DNA of 64,000 nt from Streptomyces lincolnensis (lineage in GTDB: Bacteria > Actinomycetota > Actinomycetes > Streptomycetales > Streptomycetaceae): the NCBI RefSeq assembly GCF_001685355.1, contig NZ_CP016438.1, positions 8,680,001-8,744,000 of the forward strand, in the 5' to 3' direction. A program made the translations under genes and the position numbers. The notes under the pieces are model-generated. The model was not told the DNA's origin and did no database searches. It saw nothing but the letters and a program-made list of their open reading frames with translations. Shown here piece after piece: positions 49,267-57,926 of this stretch (position 1 is the stretch's first letter; each line of letters starts with the position of its first letter).

Positions 49267-50169
49267 ATGGCGGCCTCGCTCGACCGCATCCGGGTCGGCT
49301 CCGCCCCGGACTCCTGGGGCGTGTGGTTCCCGGACGATCCGCGGCAGGTTCCCTGGGAACGCTTCCTGGACGAGGTCGCCGAGGCCGGCTACGCGTGGAT
49401 CGAGCTGGGTCCGTACGGCTATCTGCCGACCGACCCGGCTCGGCTCACCGACGAGGTGGCCAAGCGGAACCTCACGGTGTCCGCGGGCACCGTCTTCACC
49501 GGCCTGCACCGCGGCCCCGCGGTCTGGGAGGCCACCTGGGAGCACGTCGGTCAGGTAGCCGCGCTCACTCAGGCCATGGGGGCGAAGCACCTCGTCGTCA
49601 TCCCGTCGTTCTGGCGGGACGACAAGACCGCCGAGATCCTGGAGCCGCCGGAGCTGACCGGTGAGCAGTGGGGCCATCTCAGCAAGGGCATGGAGCGGCT
49701 GGGCCGCGAGGTCAAGGAGACCTACGGCCTCGACATCGTCGTCCACCCGCACGCCGACACCCATATCGATACCGAGGAGCACGTCGAGCGGTTCCTCGAC
49801 TCGACGGACTCCGACCTGGTCAACCTCTGTCTGGACACCGGGCACTACGCCTACTGCGGCGGCGACAGCGTCAAGCTGATCGAGACGTACGGCGAACGCA
49901 TCGGCTATCTGCACCTCAAGCAGGTCGACCCGGAGATCCTGGCCGACGTCGTCGCCGGCGAGGTGCCGTTCGGGCCCGCCGTGCAGCGCGGCGTGATGTG
50001 CGAACCGCCGTCCGGCATACCGGAGTTGGAGCCGGTGCTGGTGGCGGCGCAGAAGCTCGGCGTGGAGCTGTTCGCCATCGTCGAGCAGGACATGTATCCG
50101 TGCGAGCCGGACAAGCCGCTGCCCATCGCGGTCCGGACCCGCGCCTTCCTGAGGTCCTGCGGCGCCTGA
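49267..50169 (+). CDS. IolE/IolI-like sugar isomerase or inosose dehydratase
   Basis: This 300-aa TIM barrel (AP_endonuc_2 family) opens [19 protein letters not shown], a signature of the IolE/IolI group, and has the metal ligands Glu ([10 protein letters not shown]), His (VVHPHADTH), Asp ([11 protein letters not shown]) and Glu (IVEQDMYP). IolE dehydrates 2-keto-myo-inositol to the trione-type intermediate used by IolD; IolI isomerises ketoinositols. Context makes IolE activity likely, but sequence alone does not separate the two. Confidence 0.85.
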   Translation: MAASLDRIRVGSAPDSWGVWFPDDPRQVPWERFLDEVAEAGYAWIELGPYGYLPTDPARLTDEVAKRNLTVSAGTVFTGLHRGPAVWEATWEHVGQVAALTQAMGAKHLVVIPSFWRDDKTAEILEPPELTGEQWGHLSKGMERLGREVKETYGLDIVVHPHADTHIDTEEHVERFLDSTDSDLVNLCLDTGHYAYCGGDSVKLIETYGERIGYLHLKQVDPEILADVVAGEVPFGPAVQRGVMCEPPSGIPELEPVLVAAQKLGVELFAIVEQDMYPCEPDKPLPIAVRTRAFLRSCGA

Positions 50170-50179
50170 AAGGACGACC

Positions 50180-51202
50180 ATGACCGGGAGAGGAACCCTG
50201 GGCGTCGCCGTCATCGGCGCCGGCCGGATGGGTGCCGACCACGTCCGACGGATTCACGAGGTCACCAGCGGGGCTCGGGTGGCCGCCGTGGTGGACGTCG
50301 ACGCGGAGCGCGCCAAGGCCGTGGCCGCCCGCGCCGACGGCGCCCCGGTCCACACCGATCCGGTGGCCGCCATGGCGCCATCCGACGTCGACGCCGTCCT
50401 GATCGCCTCGCCGGGCCCCGCCCACGAGGCCACCCTGCTGGCGGCCTTCGAGCGCGGCCTGCCGGTCCTGTGCGAGAAGCCCCTCACCCCGGACGCGGCC
50501 GCCGCGCTGCGGGTGCTGGAGGCCGAGCGGAAGCTGGGTCGGCGCCGGGTCCAGGTCGGCTTCATGCGGCGCTACGACGCCGAGTACGTCAAGCTCAAGG
50601 CCCTTCTGAACACCGGGCAGTTGGGCCGGCCGCTGATGCTGCACAACCGGCACCGCAACGTCGCCAGCCCGCCCGGCTGGACCAGTTCCATGCTCATCAG
50701 CGACTCCGTGGCCCATGAGACGGACGTGGCGCGCTGGCTGCTCGGCCACGAGATCACCGCCGTCACCGTGCTGCGTCCGACCCCGTCCGCGAACGCGCCG
50801 GACGACCTCCAGGACCCGCAGTTCGTCGTGTTCGAGACCGACGGCGGCGCGGTCGTCGACGTCGAGATCTTCGTCAACTGCGGTTTCGGCTACCAGGTCC
50901 AGGCCGAGATCGTCTGCGAACGCGGAACCGCCCGCCTCGGCGACGGCCACGCCCTGGTCACCAACATGGCCGGCCGCTGGGGCGGCACCATCGCCCAGGA
51001 CTACACCGAACGCTTCGCCGACGCCTACGACCGTGAGATCCAGGCCTGGGTCGACGCCACCCGCCACGACGAGGTCACCGGCCCGAGCGTCTGGGACGGC
51101 TACGCCGCGGCGGCGGTGTGCGAGGCGGGCGTGCGGGCGCTGGAGGAAGGGGGCCGGGTCGAGGTGGAACTCCTGGAGCGGCCTGCGATGTACGGGAACT
51201 GA
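50180..51202 (+). CDS. iolG: Gfo/Idh/MocA oxidoreductase, inositol 2-dehydrogenase-like
   Basis: This 340-aa protein has the Rossmann motif [17 protein letters not shown], the catalytic Lys of LCEKPLTP, and the C-terminal half with [11 protein letters not shown] and [14 protein letters not shown], where the His and Asp are active-site residues. Inositol 2-dehydrogenases (IolG) share this pattern. It ends the five-gene plus-strand transport and catabolism operon (gap of 10 bp from the isomerase). Confidence 0.85.
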   Translation: MTGRGTLGVAVIGAGRMGADHVRRIHEVTSGARVAAVVDVDAERAKAVAARADGAPVHTDPVAAMAPSDVDAVLIASPGPAHEATLLAAFERGLPVLCEKPLTPDAAAALRVLEAERKLGRRRVQVGFMRRYDAEYVKLKALLNTGQLGRPLMLHNRHRNVASPPGWTSSMLISDSVAHETDVARWLLGHEITAVTVLRPTPSANAPDDLQDPQFVVFETDGGAVVDVEIFVNCGFGYQVQAEIVCERGTARLGDGHALVTNMAGRWGGTIAQDYTERFADAYDREIQAWVDATRHDEVTGPSVWDGYAAAAVCEAGVRALEEGGRVEVELLERPAMYGN

Positions 51203-51254
51203 CGTGCCGGGCTGTGGACGGGGGGACCACCCCGCCCACAGCCCCGCGCGGGTC

Positions 51255-52277
51255 TCAGCCCGCGAGTGTCGTCCGCGGCCGGGGCTCGAACCCTGCCGCC
51301 CGATAGCTCGCGTCGATCAGGGTCATCGTCTCCAGGGCGTCGTCGGCGTCCAACGGGACGGGCGTGCCCGCCCGCACGCGGGCCGCGAAGGCCTCCAGCT
51401 GGTAGGTGTACGACGAGCGCGTCCCCAGATGCTCCGTGCGCTCGCCCTCGGCCGTACGCACCACGATCCGGTCGTCGAGCTGCGGCAGGACGAAGTTCGG
51501 CGCGAACGCCTCGCCCCGGGAGCCGACGATCCGGCAGCTCATCTCCAGCTCGCGGTAGTCCATGTGACAGCGGGCGGAGGCGGTGGCGCCGCCGGGGAAC
51601 TCCAGCTCGGCGTCGAGCCACTCGTCGACACCGGGAGCGCCGGCCCGCTCCCCGCCCCGGGCGGAGACCAGGCGGGGCGCGCCGCCCGCCCAGGGGGCGA
51701 GCATCCGTACCGCGTGCAGGCTGTAGCAGCCGAGGTCCATCACGGCACCGCCGGCCAGCGGCAGCGACCAGCGGGGGTCGGCGGCGCCCGGCGCGGGAAT
51801 GGCGACGAGCGCCTCCACCCGCTGGAGCTCGCCGAGTTCGCCGCTGTCCAGGAGTGCGTGCAGGCGGCGGGTGAGCGGGTGGAAGAGGTAGTGGAAGGCC
51901 TCCATGAAGACGGTCCCGGACTTGGCCGCCGCCTCCCGCACCTCGGCCGCCTCCTCGGCGTTGCTCGCCGACGGCTTCTCCGACAGGACGTGCTTGCCCG
52001 CCGCCAGGGCGGCGAGGTTCCACGGCGCGTGCAGACCGTTGGCGAGGGGGTTGTAGACGACGTCCACCTCGGGATCGGCCAGCACGTCGGCGTAGGAGTC
52101 GCACACCCGCTCCACGCCGTGCGCCGCCGCGTAGGCCTCGGCGCGGGCCCTGTCACGGGCGGCCACCGCGACCACGCGGTGGCCGGTCGCCCGGGCCGGG
52201 TCGATCAGGGAACGTTCGGTGATGTTCGCCGCGCCCAGTACGCCGATGCGCAGGGGCTCCCGGCCGGGTTCGCTCAT
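51255..52277 (-). CDS. Gfo/Idh/MocA oxidoreductase
   Basis: This 340-aa protein has IGVLGAANITERSLI for the nucleotide site, LSEKPSASNAEEA with the catalytic Lys and AVMDLGCYSLHAVRML, a layout nearer to dihydrodiol dehydrogenase/glucose-fructose oxidoreductase types than to IolG. It starts inside the end of the FAD oxidoreductase gene (ATGA) and is the last gene of a five-gene minus-strand operon (56755 to 51255). The substrate is unknown. Confidence 0.88.
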   Translation of the reverse strand: MSEPGREPLRIGVLGAANITERSLIDPARATGHRVVAVAARDRARAEAYAAAHGVERVCDSYADVLADPEVDVVYNPLANGLHAPWNLAALAAGKHVLSEKPSASNAEEAAEVREAAAKSGTVFMEAFHYLFHPLTRRLHALLDSGELGELQRVEALVAIPAPGAADPRWSLPLAGGAVMDLGCYSLHAVRMLAPWAGGAPRLVSARGGERAGAPGVDEWLDAELEFPGGATASARCHMDYRELEMSCRIVGSRGEAFAPNFVLPQLDDRIVVRTAEGERTEHLGTRSSYTYQLEAFAARVRAGTPVPLDADDALETMTLIDASYRAAGFEPRPRTTLAG

Positions 52278-53626
52278 GTCTGCTGTTCCTCCTGGGTCGT
52301 GACAGGCCGATCTTCCCGCACTGTCGGTGTGCCGTCCACGGGCGGGAAGTGGCGGCGGGCGAGGTCCTGCGCGTGGGCGACGGCGCACTCGACCAGTTCG
52401 AAGGCGGGCAGGCCGCCGACGTAGTAGGTGTGGGACCGCCCCTGCGAGGCGTCCAACCGGTCGAGGACACCGTCCGCGAGGTCGTCGCCGCCGAAGTGCG
52501 GCATGAACGCCCACGCACGCCGGAGATGCACCTCCTCCAGTCGCCCGCCGAGGCCCTCGACGTCCTCCCGCAGTAACGCGGTGACGTCCTCGGGGCGGCC
52601 GTAGGAGTAGAAGGTCCGCACGTCGCTGTCCGGGTAGCGGTGGTGGTACGACACACAGTGGCCGCGCGCCGTACGGGTCGCGGTGGGGCGGTCGAGGAAG
52701 TAGAAGGCGTTCTCCGGCAGGCCGGACGCGGTGGCGAGGACGGTGTGGTAGGCGTTCGAGCGGATCCGTGCGGCCAGGTCGCGTTCCTGGGCGGTGGCGT
52801 CCAGGACCGGCAGGATCCGGTCGAGCGGCACGGCGAGCACCAGGTCGTCCGCCTCCACCGGCCCGGAGTCGGTGTGCACCCGCACTCCGCCCGGGCGTCC
52901 GTCCGCGCTCCCGCCCGCATGCCGTTCGACCGACGTCACCCGCACCCCGCACCGCACGTCCTTCAGTTCCTCGGCGATCCGACGCCACAGCGTGGCGAAG
53001 CCGCCCACGAGGGTGAAGTCGCCCTTGTGGCCGAGCAGTTCACGGCCGTCACCGGATAACAGCCCGGTCATCTCGGCGTACTTCACGAAGTACAGGGCGG
53101 GCAGGTCCTCGTCGAGATGGCCGTACCCGGCCGCCGTGTACCCGGTGCCGAAGGACTCGGCCATGGACTCCAGACCGTGCTCGGCGAGCCACTCGGCGAC
53201 GGGGGCGGCGAGCGCCCGCGCGGAGTGGGCGAGCCCGGGTTCGCCGATACGCGGGAACTCCCGCTCGCGCAGCGCCCGGTAGCGCTGGAGTGTGCCGTCG
53301 CGCAGGAACGCCATGGACTGCCGGGCCGCGGTGCGGGCGGCGACGTCGAGGACGCGGTAACGGGTGGTGCGTTCCGTCTCCATGCCCAGTTCCGTCACCA
53401 ACTCCGCCGTCCGCTCGTACCGGTTGGTGCAGATGTGGCCGCCGAGGTCGAAGACACGGCCGTCGACGGTCACGCTCTGGCATTTCCCGGCCACCGCGTC
53501 CTGTTCCTCCAGCACGGTGACACGGTGGCCGGCCCGCTCCAGTTCACGGGCGGCGCACAGGCCGCCGGGCCCGGCGCCGATGACGACGACGCTTCGGCAG
53601 GGGACGGGTGCGTCGGTGGCGTCCAT
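52274..53626 (-). CDS. FAD-dependent oxidoreductase (amine oxidase/protoporphyrinogen oxidase fold)
   Basis: This 450-aa flavoprotein has the GxGxxG motif VVIGAGPGGLCAARELERAG near residue 15, then VTVLEEQDAVAGKCQSV and FDLGGHICTNRYER. The closest recognisable group is NAD(P)-binding/amine oxidase-like proteins. ATG at 53626 is used, with AGGAG upstream; a 482-aa reading from 53722 is less likely. Between two Gfo/Idh/MocA genes, it may oxidise an amino- or keto-cyclitol, but that is inference from context. Confidence 0.85.
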   Translation of the reverse strand: MDATDAPVPCRSVVVIGAGPGGLCAARELERAGHRVTVLEEQDAVAGKCQSVTVDGRVFDLGGHICTNRYERTAELVTELGMETERTTRYRVLDVAARTAARQSMAFLRDGTLQRYRALREREFPRIGEPGLAHSARALAAPVAEWLAEHGLESMAESFGTGYTAAGYGHLDEDLPALYFVKYAEMTGLLSGDGRELLGHKGDFTLVGGFATLWRRIAEELKDVRCGVRVTSVERHAGGSADGRPGGVRVHTDSGPVEADDLVLAVPLDRILPVLDATAQERDLAARIRSNAYHTVLATASGLPENAFYFLDRPTATRTARGHCVSYHHRYPDSDVRTFYSYGRPEDVTALLREDVEGLGGRLEEVHLRRAWAFMPHFGGDDLADGVLDRLDASQGRSHTYYVGGLPAFELVECAVAHAQDLARRHFPPVDGTPTVREDRPVTTQEEQQT

Positions 53627-53725
53627 CGTCGTCGCTCCTGGATCCGTCGGGCGTGGATGCGTCTCATGGTCGTATGGAGAGATCACACGGCCGTAAACGG
53701 AATCCAGGAGCGTGGCGTTCACCCG

Positions 53726-54730
53726 TCAGGCGGTGCGGACCTCGGCGATCGTCACCGGCCGGTGCTCGTGCAGCGACAGGGTGCACGCGTCGGCGATCCA
53801 GCCGGCCTCCAGGGCGTCCTCGATCGTGCAGGGGGAGGGCCGGGTGCCCGCCACGACCTCGGTGAACGCGGTGAGCTCGGCACGGTAGGCCGCGGTGAAG
53901 CGGTCCATGAAGAAGTCGTGCGGGGTGCCCGCCGGGAAGGTCACCCCGGGCTCGACCGAGCGCAGCGGCAGCTTGTCCTCCAGGCCCACGGCGATGGAGT
54001 CCGTGAAGCCGTGGATCTCCATGCGGACGTCGTAACCCCGGGCGTTGTGGCGGGAGTTGGAGACCACCGCGATCGTGCCGTCGTCCAGGGTGAGGATCGC
54101 GCCGGTGGTGTCGGCGTCGCCCGCCTCCTTGATGTAGTCGGCGCCCCGGTTGCCGCCGACGGCGTACACCTCGGTCACCTCGCGGCCGGTCACCCAGCGG
54201 ATGATGTCGAAGTCGTGCACGGAACAGTCCCGGAAGATGCCCCCGGAGGCGGCGATGTACGCGGCCGGCGGCGGCGCCGGGTCCAGCGTGGTCGACCGTA
54301 CGGTGTGCAGCTTGCCCAGCTCACCGCTCTGCACGGCGGCCCGTGCGTTGACGAACCCGGTGTCGAAGCGGCGGTTGTAGCCGATCTGGATCGGCACGTC
54401 GCTGCCCCGGACGGCCTTGAGGACCTCGACGCCCTCGCTCATGGTCTTCGCGACGGGCTTCTCGCAGAAGACGGGGATGCCCGCCTCCACCCCGGCCAGG
54501 ATCAGCCCGGGGTGGGCGTCCGTCGCGGCCGCGACCACGATGCCGTCCACGCCGGCGGCCAGCAGGGCCTGGGGAGAGTCCACGACCTCGCCGCCGAACC
54601 GCTCCGCGGCCGACTTGGCGGCGTCCGTGAACGGGTCGGTCAGGACGAGCGACTCGACCGCGTCGAGTCCGGAGAGGGTCTCGGCGTGGAAGGCGCCGAT
54701 GCGGCCGAGGCCGAGGATTCCGATACGCAT
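53726..54730 (-). CDS. iolG: Gfo/Idh/MocA oxidoreductase, inositol 2-dehydrogenase type
   Basis: This 334-aa protein is the closest in the window to classical IolG: RIGILGLGRIGAFHAETL, FCEKPVAKTMSEGVEV with the catalytic Lys, IQIGYNRRFDTGF and FRDCSVHDFDIIRWV with the active-site Asp and His. IolG oxidises myo-inositol to scyllo-inosose with NAD. ATG at 54730 follows AAGGAG. It is the third gene of the 56755-51255 operon. Confidence 0.88.
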   Translation of the reverse strand: MRIGILGLGRIGAFHAETLSGLDAVESLVLTDPFTDAAKSAAERFGGEVVDSPQALLAAGVDGIVVAAATDAHPGLILAGVEAGIPVFCEKPVAKTMSEGVEVLKAVRGSDVPIQIGYNRRFDTGFVNARAAVQSGELGKLHTVRSTTLDPAPPPAAYIAASGGIFRDCSVHDFDIIRWVTGREVTEVYAVGGNRGADYIKEAGDADTTGAILTLDDGTIAVVSNSRHNARGYDVRMEIHGFTDSIAVGLEDKLPLRSVEPGVTFPAGTPHDFFMDRFTAAYRAELTAFTEVVAGTRPSPCTIEDALEAGWIADACTLSLHEHRPVTIAEVRTA

Positions 54731-54794
54731 GGGGGTGCAGCTCCTTGGAGGTGTTTCTTACGAGCGGAGTACTGGCGGGGAGGGGAGGGGGGGG

Positions 54795-55571
54795 TCAGTC
54801 GAGTCCGCCGAGGACGTTCTGGTCCCAGTCGATCACCGAACCGGTCACCACGCCCGACCGGTCCGACAGCAGGAGGACGACGAAGTCGGCGATCTCGTCC
54901 GGCTGGCCCAGCTTGCCCATCGGCAGCTTCGCGGCGGCCTGCTCCAGCCAGTCGTCGCCGGCACCGTGGAACGCCCTCTGCGTGGCGTCCTCGCCCTCGG
55001 TCGCCGTCCAGCCGATGTTCAGGCCGTTGATCCGGATCCGGTCCCAGCGGTGCGCGTGCGCCGCGTTGCGGGTCAGGCCGATCAGCCCGGCCTTGGCGGA
55101 GACGTACGGCGCCAGGAAGGGCTGCCCGCCGTGCGCCGAGGAGGTGATGATGTTGACGATCGTGCCGGGCGCCTTGCGCGCGACCATGTCCGCGACGGCG
55201 GCCTGCATGGCGAAGAACGGCGCCTTCAGGTTGATCGCGATGTGCTGGTCGAACAGTTCGGGCGTGGTGTCGAGGAGCGTGCCCCGCGAGGTGAGCCCCG
55301 CCGAGTTCACCAGGCAGTCGATCCGGCCGTACGCCTCGACGACCCGGGTGACGGACGCCTTGGCCTGCTCGGCGTCCGCCAGGTCGGCCCGGACGAAGAG
55401 TGCCTTGCCCCCGGCCGCCTCCAGCTCCGCGACCAGCGCTTCACCGGGCTCCGGGCGCCGGCCGGTGACGGCGACGGCCGCCCCCTGGCGGGCCGCGGCC
55501 CGCGCGATGGCGGCACCCACCCCCTGGCTGCCACCGTTGACGAGGACGCTCTTGTCGTCGAGAAGTCCCAT
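54795..55571 (-). CDS. short-chain dehydrogenase/reductase
   Basis: This 258-aa classical SDR has NGGSQGVGAAIARAAA for the cofactor, NSAGL, the Ser of IVNIITSSAHGG and the intact Y-x-x-x-K (PYVSAKAGLIGL). Unlike the SDR-like protein at 13751-14440, its catalytic residues are all present. It would oxidise or reduce a hydroxyl group of the pathway substrate. ATG at 55571 is chosen over an upstream reading from 55649. The PhyH-like gene lies 17 bp upstream. Confidence 0.92.
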   Translation of the reverse strand: MGLLDDKSVLVNGGSQGVGAAIARAAARQGAAVAVTGRRPEPGEALVAELEAAGGKALFVRADLADAEQAKASVTRVVEAYGRIDCLVNSAGLTSRGTLLDTTPELFDQHIAINLKAPFFAMQAAVADMVARKAPGTIVNIITSSAHGGQPFLAPYVSAKAGLIGLTRNAAHAHRWDRIRINGLNIGWTATEGEDATQRAFHGAGDDWLEQAAAKLPMGKLGQPDEIADFVVLLLSDRSGVVTGSVIDWDQNVLGGLD

Positions 55572-55588
55572 GGGTTCTGTCGGCCCTT

Positions 55589-56755
55589 TCAGCTCTCGCG
55601 CCGTACGGCGCCTGCTCGCAGCTCGTCCCGCAGCGTCCGCGGGGTCCATCCCTCACGCAGTGCCCGGCGTACGACGTCCGCCTGCGCGGGCGGGGCCATG
55701 CCGTCGACCGGCGGATCGCTGTCGAGGTTGGTGGGGAACGGATAGCCCTCGGCGCTCGCGGCGATCACCTGCTCCAGCCACGCCTCGCCCACCCCCTCGG
55801 ACCGGCGCCTGCGCAGCACCGGGTAGACCGCGTTGGCCACCGCCTCCCGGTCCACCGTCTCCATGGCCCGCCCGAAGGCCGAGGACACCTGGAGCAGGTT
55901 GGCCATGCGCCGCACGTCCAGCGTGCGGTTGGTGCCGGCCGCGTGGAACACGGCCGGGTTGAAGAAGACGGCGTCGCCCTTCGCCATCGGCAGCTGGACG
56001 TGGCGAGCCTTGAAGTACGCCTGGAACTCCGGCAGCCGCCAGGCCAGATAGCCGGGCTCGTAGGTCTGCGAGTACGGCAGGTACATGGTCGGGCCGGACT
56101 CCACGGGCATCTCGCCGTGCGCGACCGCGCCCTGGAGGGTGAGCACAGGGGAGAGGCGGTGCACGTGCGAGGGGTAGCCGGCCGCCACCTCGTTGGAGAG
56201 GAACCCCAGGTGGTAGTCGCGGTGGGCGGTCTGCGCCGCGCCGCCCGCGTTGACCACGTTGACCTGCGAGGTCACCTGGTAACCGGGGCCCAGCCAGGCG
56301 GCCGAGGCCAGCGCCAGGATGTCGTTGGCGTAGTAGTCGGCGAACGCCTCCGGGTCGTACAGGGCGGCCTTCTCCAGCGCGTTCCACACCCGGTCGTTGG
56401 CGCCCGGCTTGGCGAAGTGGTCGCCGGAGTCCGCGCCCGAGGCACGCTGCTCGGCGATCAGGGCGTCGAACACGCCGGTGAGGCGGTCGACCACCGCGGG
56501 ATCCGGGAAGGCCCGCCGGAAGACGACGACGCCGGGGCCGTCGCTGAAGGCCCGGATCAGCTCGGCCCGCACCTCGCGGTCCGCGCCGGCCGTGCGCAGC
56601 CGCTCGCTGTCGTAGACGAGGACGTTGTCCTCCACTGACGCGGCGTGCGGGAAGTCGGCGATGTCCGTCGTGCGCTCGACCAGCGAGCGGAAGACATCGA
56701 GATCACAGTCCTGCTCGGTCAGCCAGGCATGGTGCTGAGCGGCGGTGACGGACAT
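55589..56755 (-). CDS. phytanoyl-CoA dioxygenase (PhyH)-like Fe(II)/2-oxoglutarate oxygenase
   Basis: This 388-aa protein has the double-stranded beta-helix facial triad: HxD in TAHRDYHLGF and the distal His in FHAAGTNRT, followed by Arg for 2-oxoglutarate. The length exceeds simple PhyH enzymes (about 300), with extra helices at the N-terminus. It should hydroxylate a substrate using O2 and 2-oxoglutarate. As the first gene of an operon with an SDR, two Gfo-type dehydrogenases and an FAD oxidase, it may prepare a methylated or substituted cyclitol for oxidation. Confidence 0.88.
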   Translation of the reverse strand: MSVTAAQHHAWLTEQDCDLDVFRSLVERTTDIADFPHAASVEDNVLVYDSERLRTAGADREVRAELIRAFSDGPGVVVFRRAFPDPAVVDRLTGVFDALIAEQRASGADSGDHFAKPGANDRVWNALEKAALYDPEAFADYYANDILALASAAWLGPGYQVTSQVNVVNAGGAAQTAHRDYHLGFLSNEVAAGYPSHVHRLSPVLTLQGAVAHGEMPVESGPTMYLPYSQTYEPGYLAWRLPEFQAYFKARHVQLPMAKGDAVFFNPAVFHAAGTNRTLDVRRMANLLQVSSAFGRAMETVDREAVANAVYPVLRRRRSEGVGEAWLEQVIAASAEGYPFPTNLDSDPPVDGMAPPAQADVVRRALREGWTPRTLRDELRAGAVRRES

Positions 56756-56832
56756 CGTCGTCCTTCTTTCGGGTCACGGGAAGCGACACGCGGCCGGCCG
56801 CCGGGGAGCGACGCGGCTCTGTCATTCTTGTC

Positions 56833-56841
56833 AGTACAAAC
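56833..56841. promoter_or_regulatory. AGTACAAAC motif in the PhyH/LacI divergent spacer
   Basis: AGTACAAAC lies within TTGTCAGTACAAA, a short dyad (TTGT...ACAA), in the 136-bp spacer between the PhyH-like and LacI genes. The same 9-mer occurs on the minus strand next to the iolC -35 box. It may be a shared operator. Confidence 0.3.
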
Positions 56842-56891
56842 CCCTCGAACAACCAGCAGTCGGCCATCAAAAACCCCTCAAGGAGCCTTAC

Positions 56892-57917
56892 GTGGGTCAC
56901 CCCTACCCGATCCGGGAGATCGCACGTCAGGCAGGCCTGAGCGAGGCGACCGTCGACCGGGTCCTCAACGTCCGGGGCGGTGTGCGGGAGAGCACCGCCC
57001 GGGAGGTCCGGCAGGCCATCGCCGACCTGGACCGGCAGCGCACCCAGGTCCGGCTGGTCGGCCGTACCTTCATGATCGACATCGTGATGCAGGCGCCGGA
57101 GCGCTTCACCACCGCCGTGCGGGCCGCCCTGGAGGCCGAACTGCCAGCCCTGCACCCCGCCGTCGTGCGCTCCCGTTTCCACTTCCGCGAGACCGGCCCG
57201 CAGGAGGAGCTGATCCGGACGCTGGACCGGATCGCCCGGCGCGGCTCGCAGGGGGTCGTCCTCAAGGCCCCGGACGTCCCCGAGGTCTCGGCCGCCGTCG
57301 GCCGCCTCGCGGAGGCCGGCATCCCCGTCGTCACCCTGGTCACCGACCTGCCCTCCACCGCGCGTCTCGGCTACGTCGGCATCGACAACCGGGCGGCGGG
57401 CGCCACGGCCGCCTACCTCATGGGCCAGTGGCTGGGCGATCGCCCCGGCAATGTGCTCACCAGCCTCAGCAGCGGCTTCTTCCGCAACGAGGAGGAGCGC
57501 GAGATGGGCTTCCGCAGCGCCATGCGCGCCCGCCATCCCGACCGCACGCTGGTCGAGATCGCCGAGGGCCAGGGTCTGGACGCCACTCAGTACGACCTCG
57601 TCCGGGCCGCGCTGGAACGCGACCCGGACATCCGCGCCGTCTACTCGATCGGCGGCGGCAACATCGCCACCCTGCGGGCCTTCGAGGACCAGGGCCGGGA
57701 GTGCGCGGTGTTCGTCGCGCACGACCTCGACGGCGACAACACCCGGCTGCTGCGCGAGCAGCGGCTGTCCGCCGTGCTCCACCACGACCTGCGTCAGGAC
57801 CTGCGCGAGGCCTGCCACCTCGTGATGCGCGCCCACGGCGCGCTGCCGCCCGCGGGCCCCACCCTGCCGTCGCCGATCCAGGTGGTCACGCCGTACAACA
57901 TGCCCGCCCCACCGTGA
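56892..57917 (+). CDS. LacI-family regulator
   Basis: This 341-aa protein has the LacI helix-turn-helix (IREIARQAGLSEATVDRVLN) and a periplasmic-binding-like effector domain (IPVVTLVTDLPSTARLGYVG, then MGFRSAMRARHP). The VDRVLN hinge entry and the effector domain resemble regulators of sugar or inositol catabolism. GTG at 56892 is set by AAGGAG 7 nt upstream. It is divergent from the five-gene PhyH operon, its likely target, and its stop is 9 bp from that of the converging Gfo gene. Confidence 0.92.
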   Translation: MGHPYPIREIARQAGLSEATVDRVLNVRGGVRESTAREVRQAIADLDRQRTQVRLVGRTFMIDIVMQAPERFTTAVRAALEAELPALHPAVVRSRFHFRETGPQEELIRTLDRIARRGSQGVVLKAPDVPEVSAAVGRLAEAGIPVVTLVTDLPSTARLGYVGIDNRAAGATAAYLMGQWLGDRPGNVLTSLSSGFFRNEEEREMGFRSAMRARHPDRTLVEIAEGQGLDATQYDLVRAALERDPDIRAVYSIGGGNIATLRAFEDQGRECAVFVAHDLDGDNTRLLREQRLSAVLHHDLRQDLREACHLVMRAHGALPPAGPTLPSPIQVVTPYNMPAPP

Positions 57918-57926
57918 CGCCGGCCG

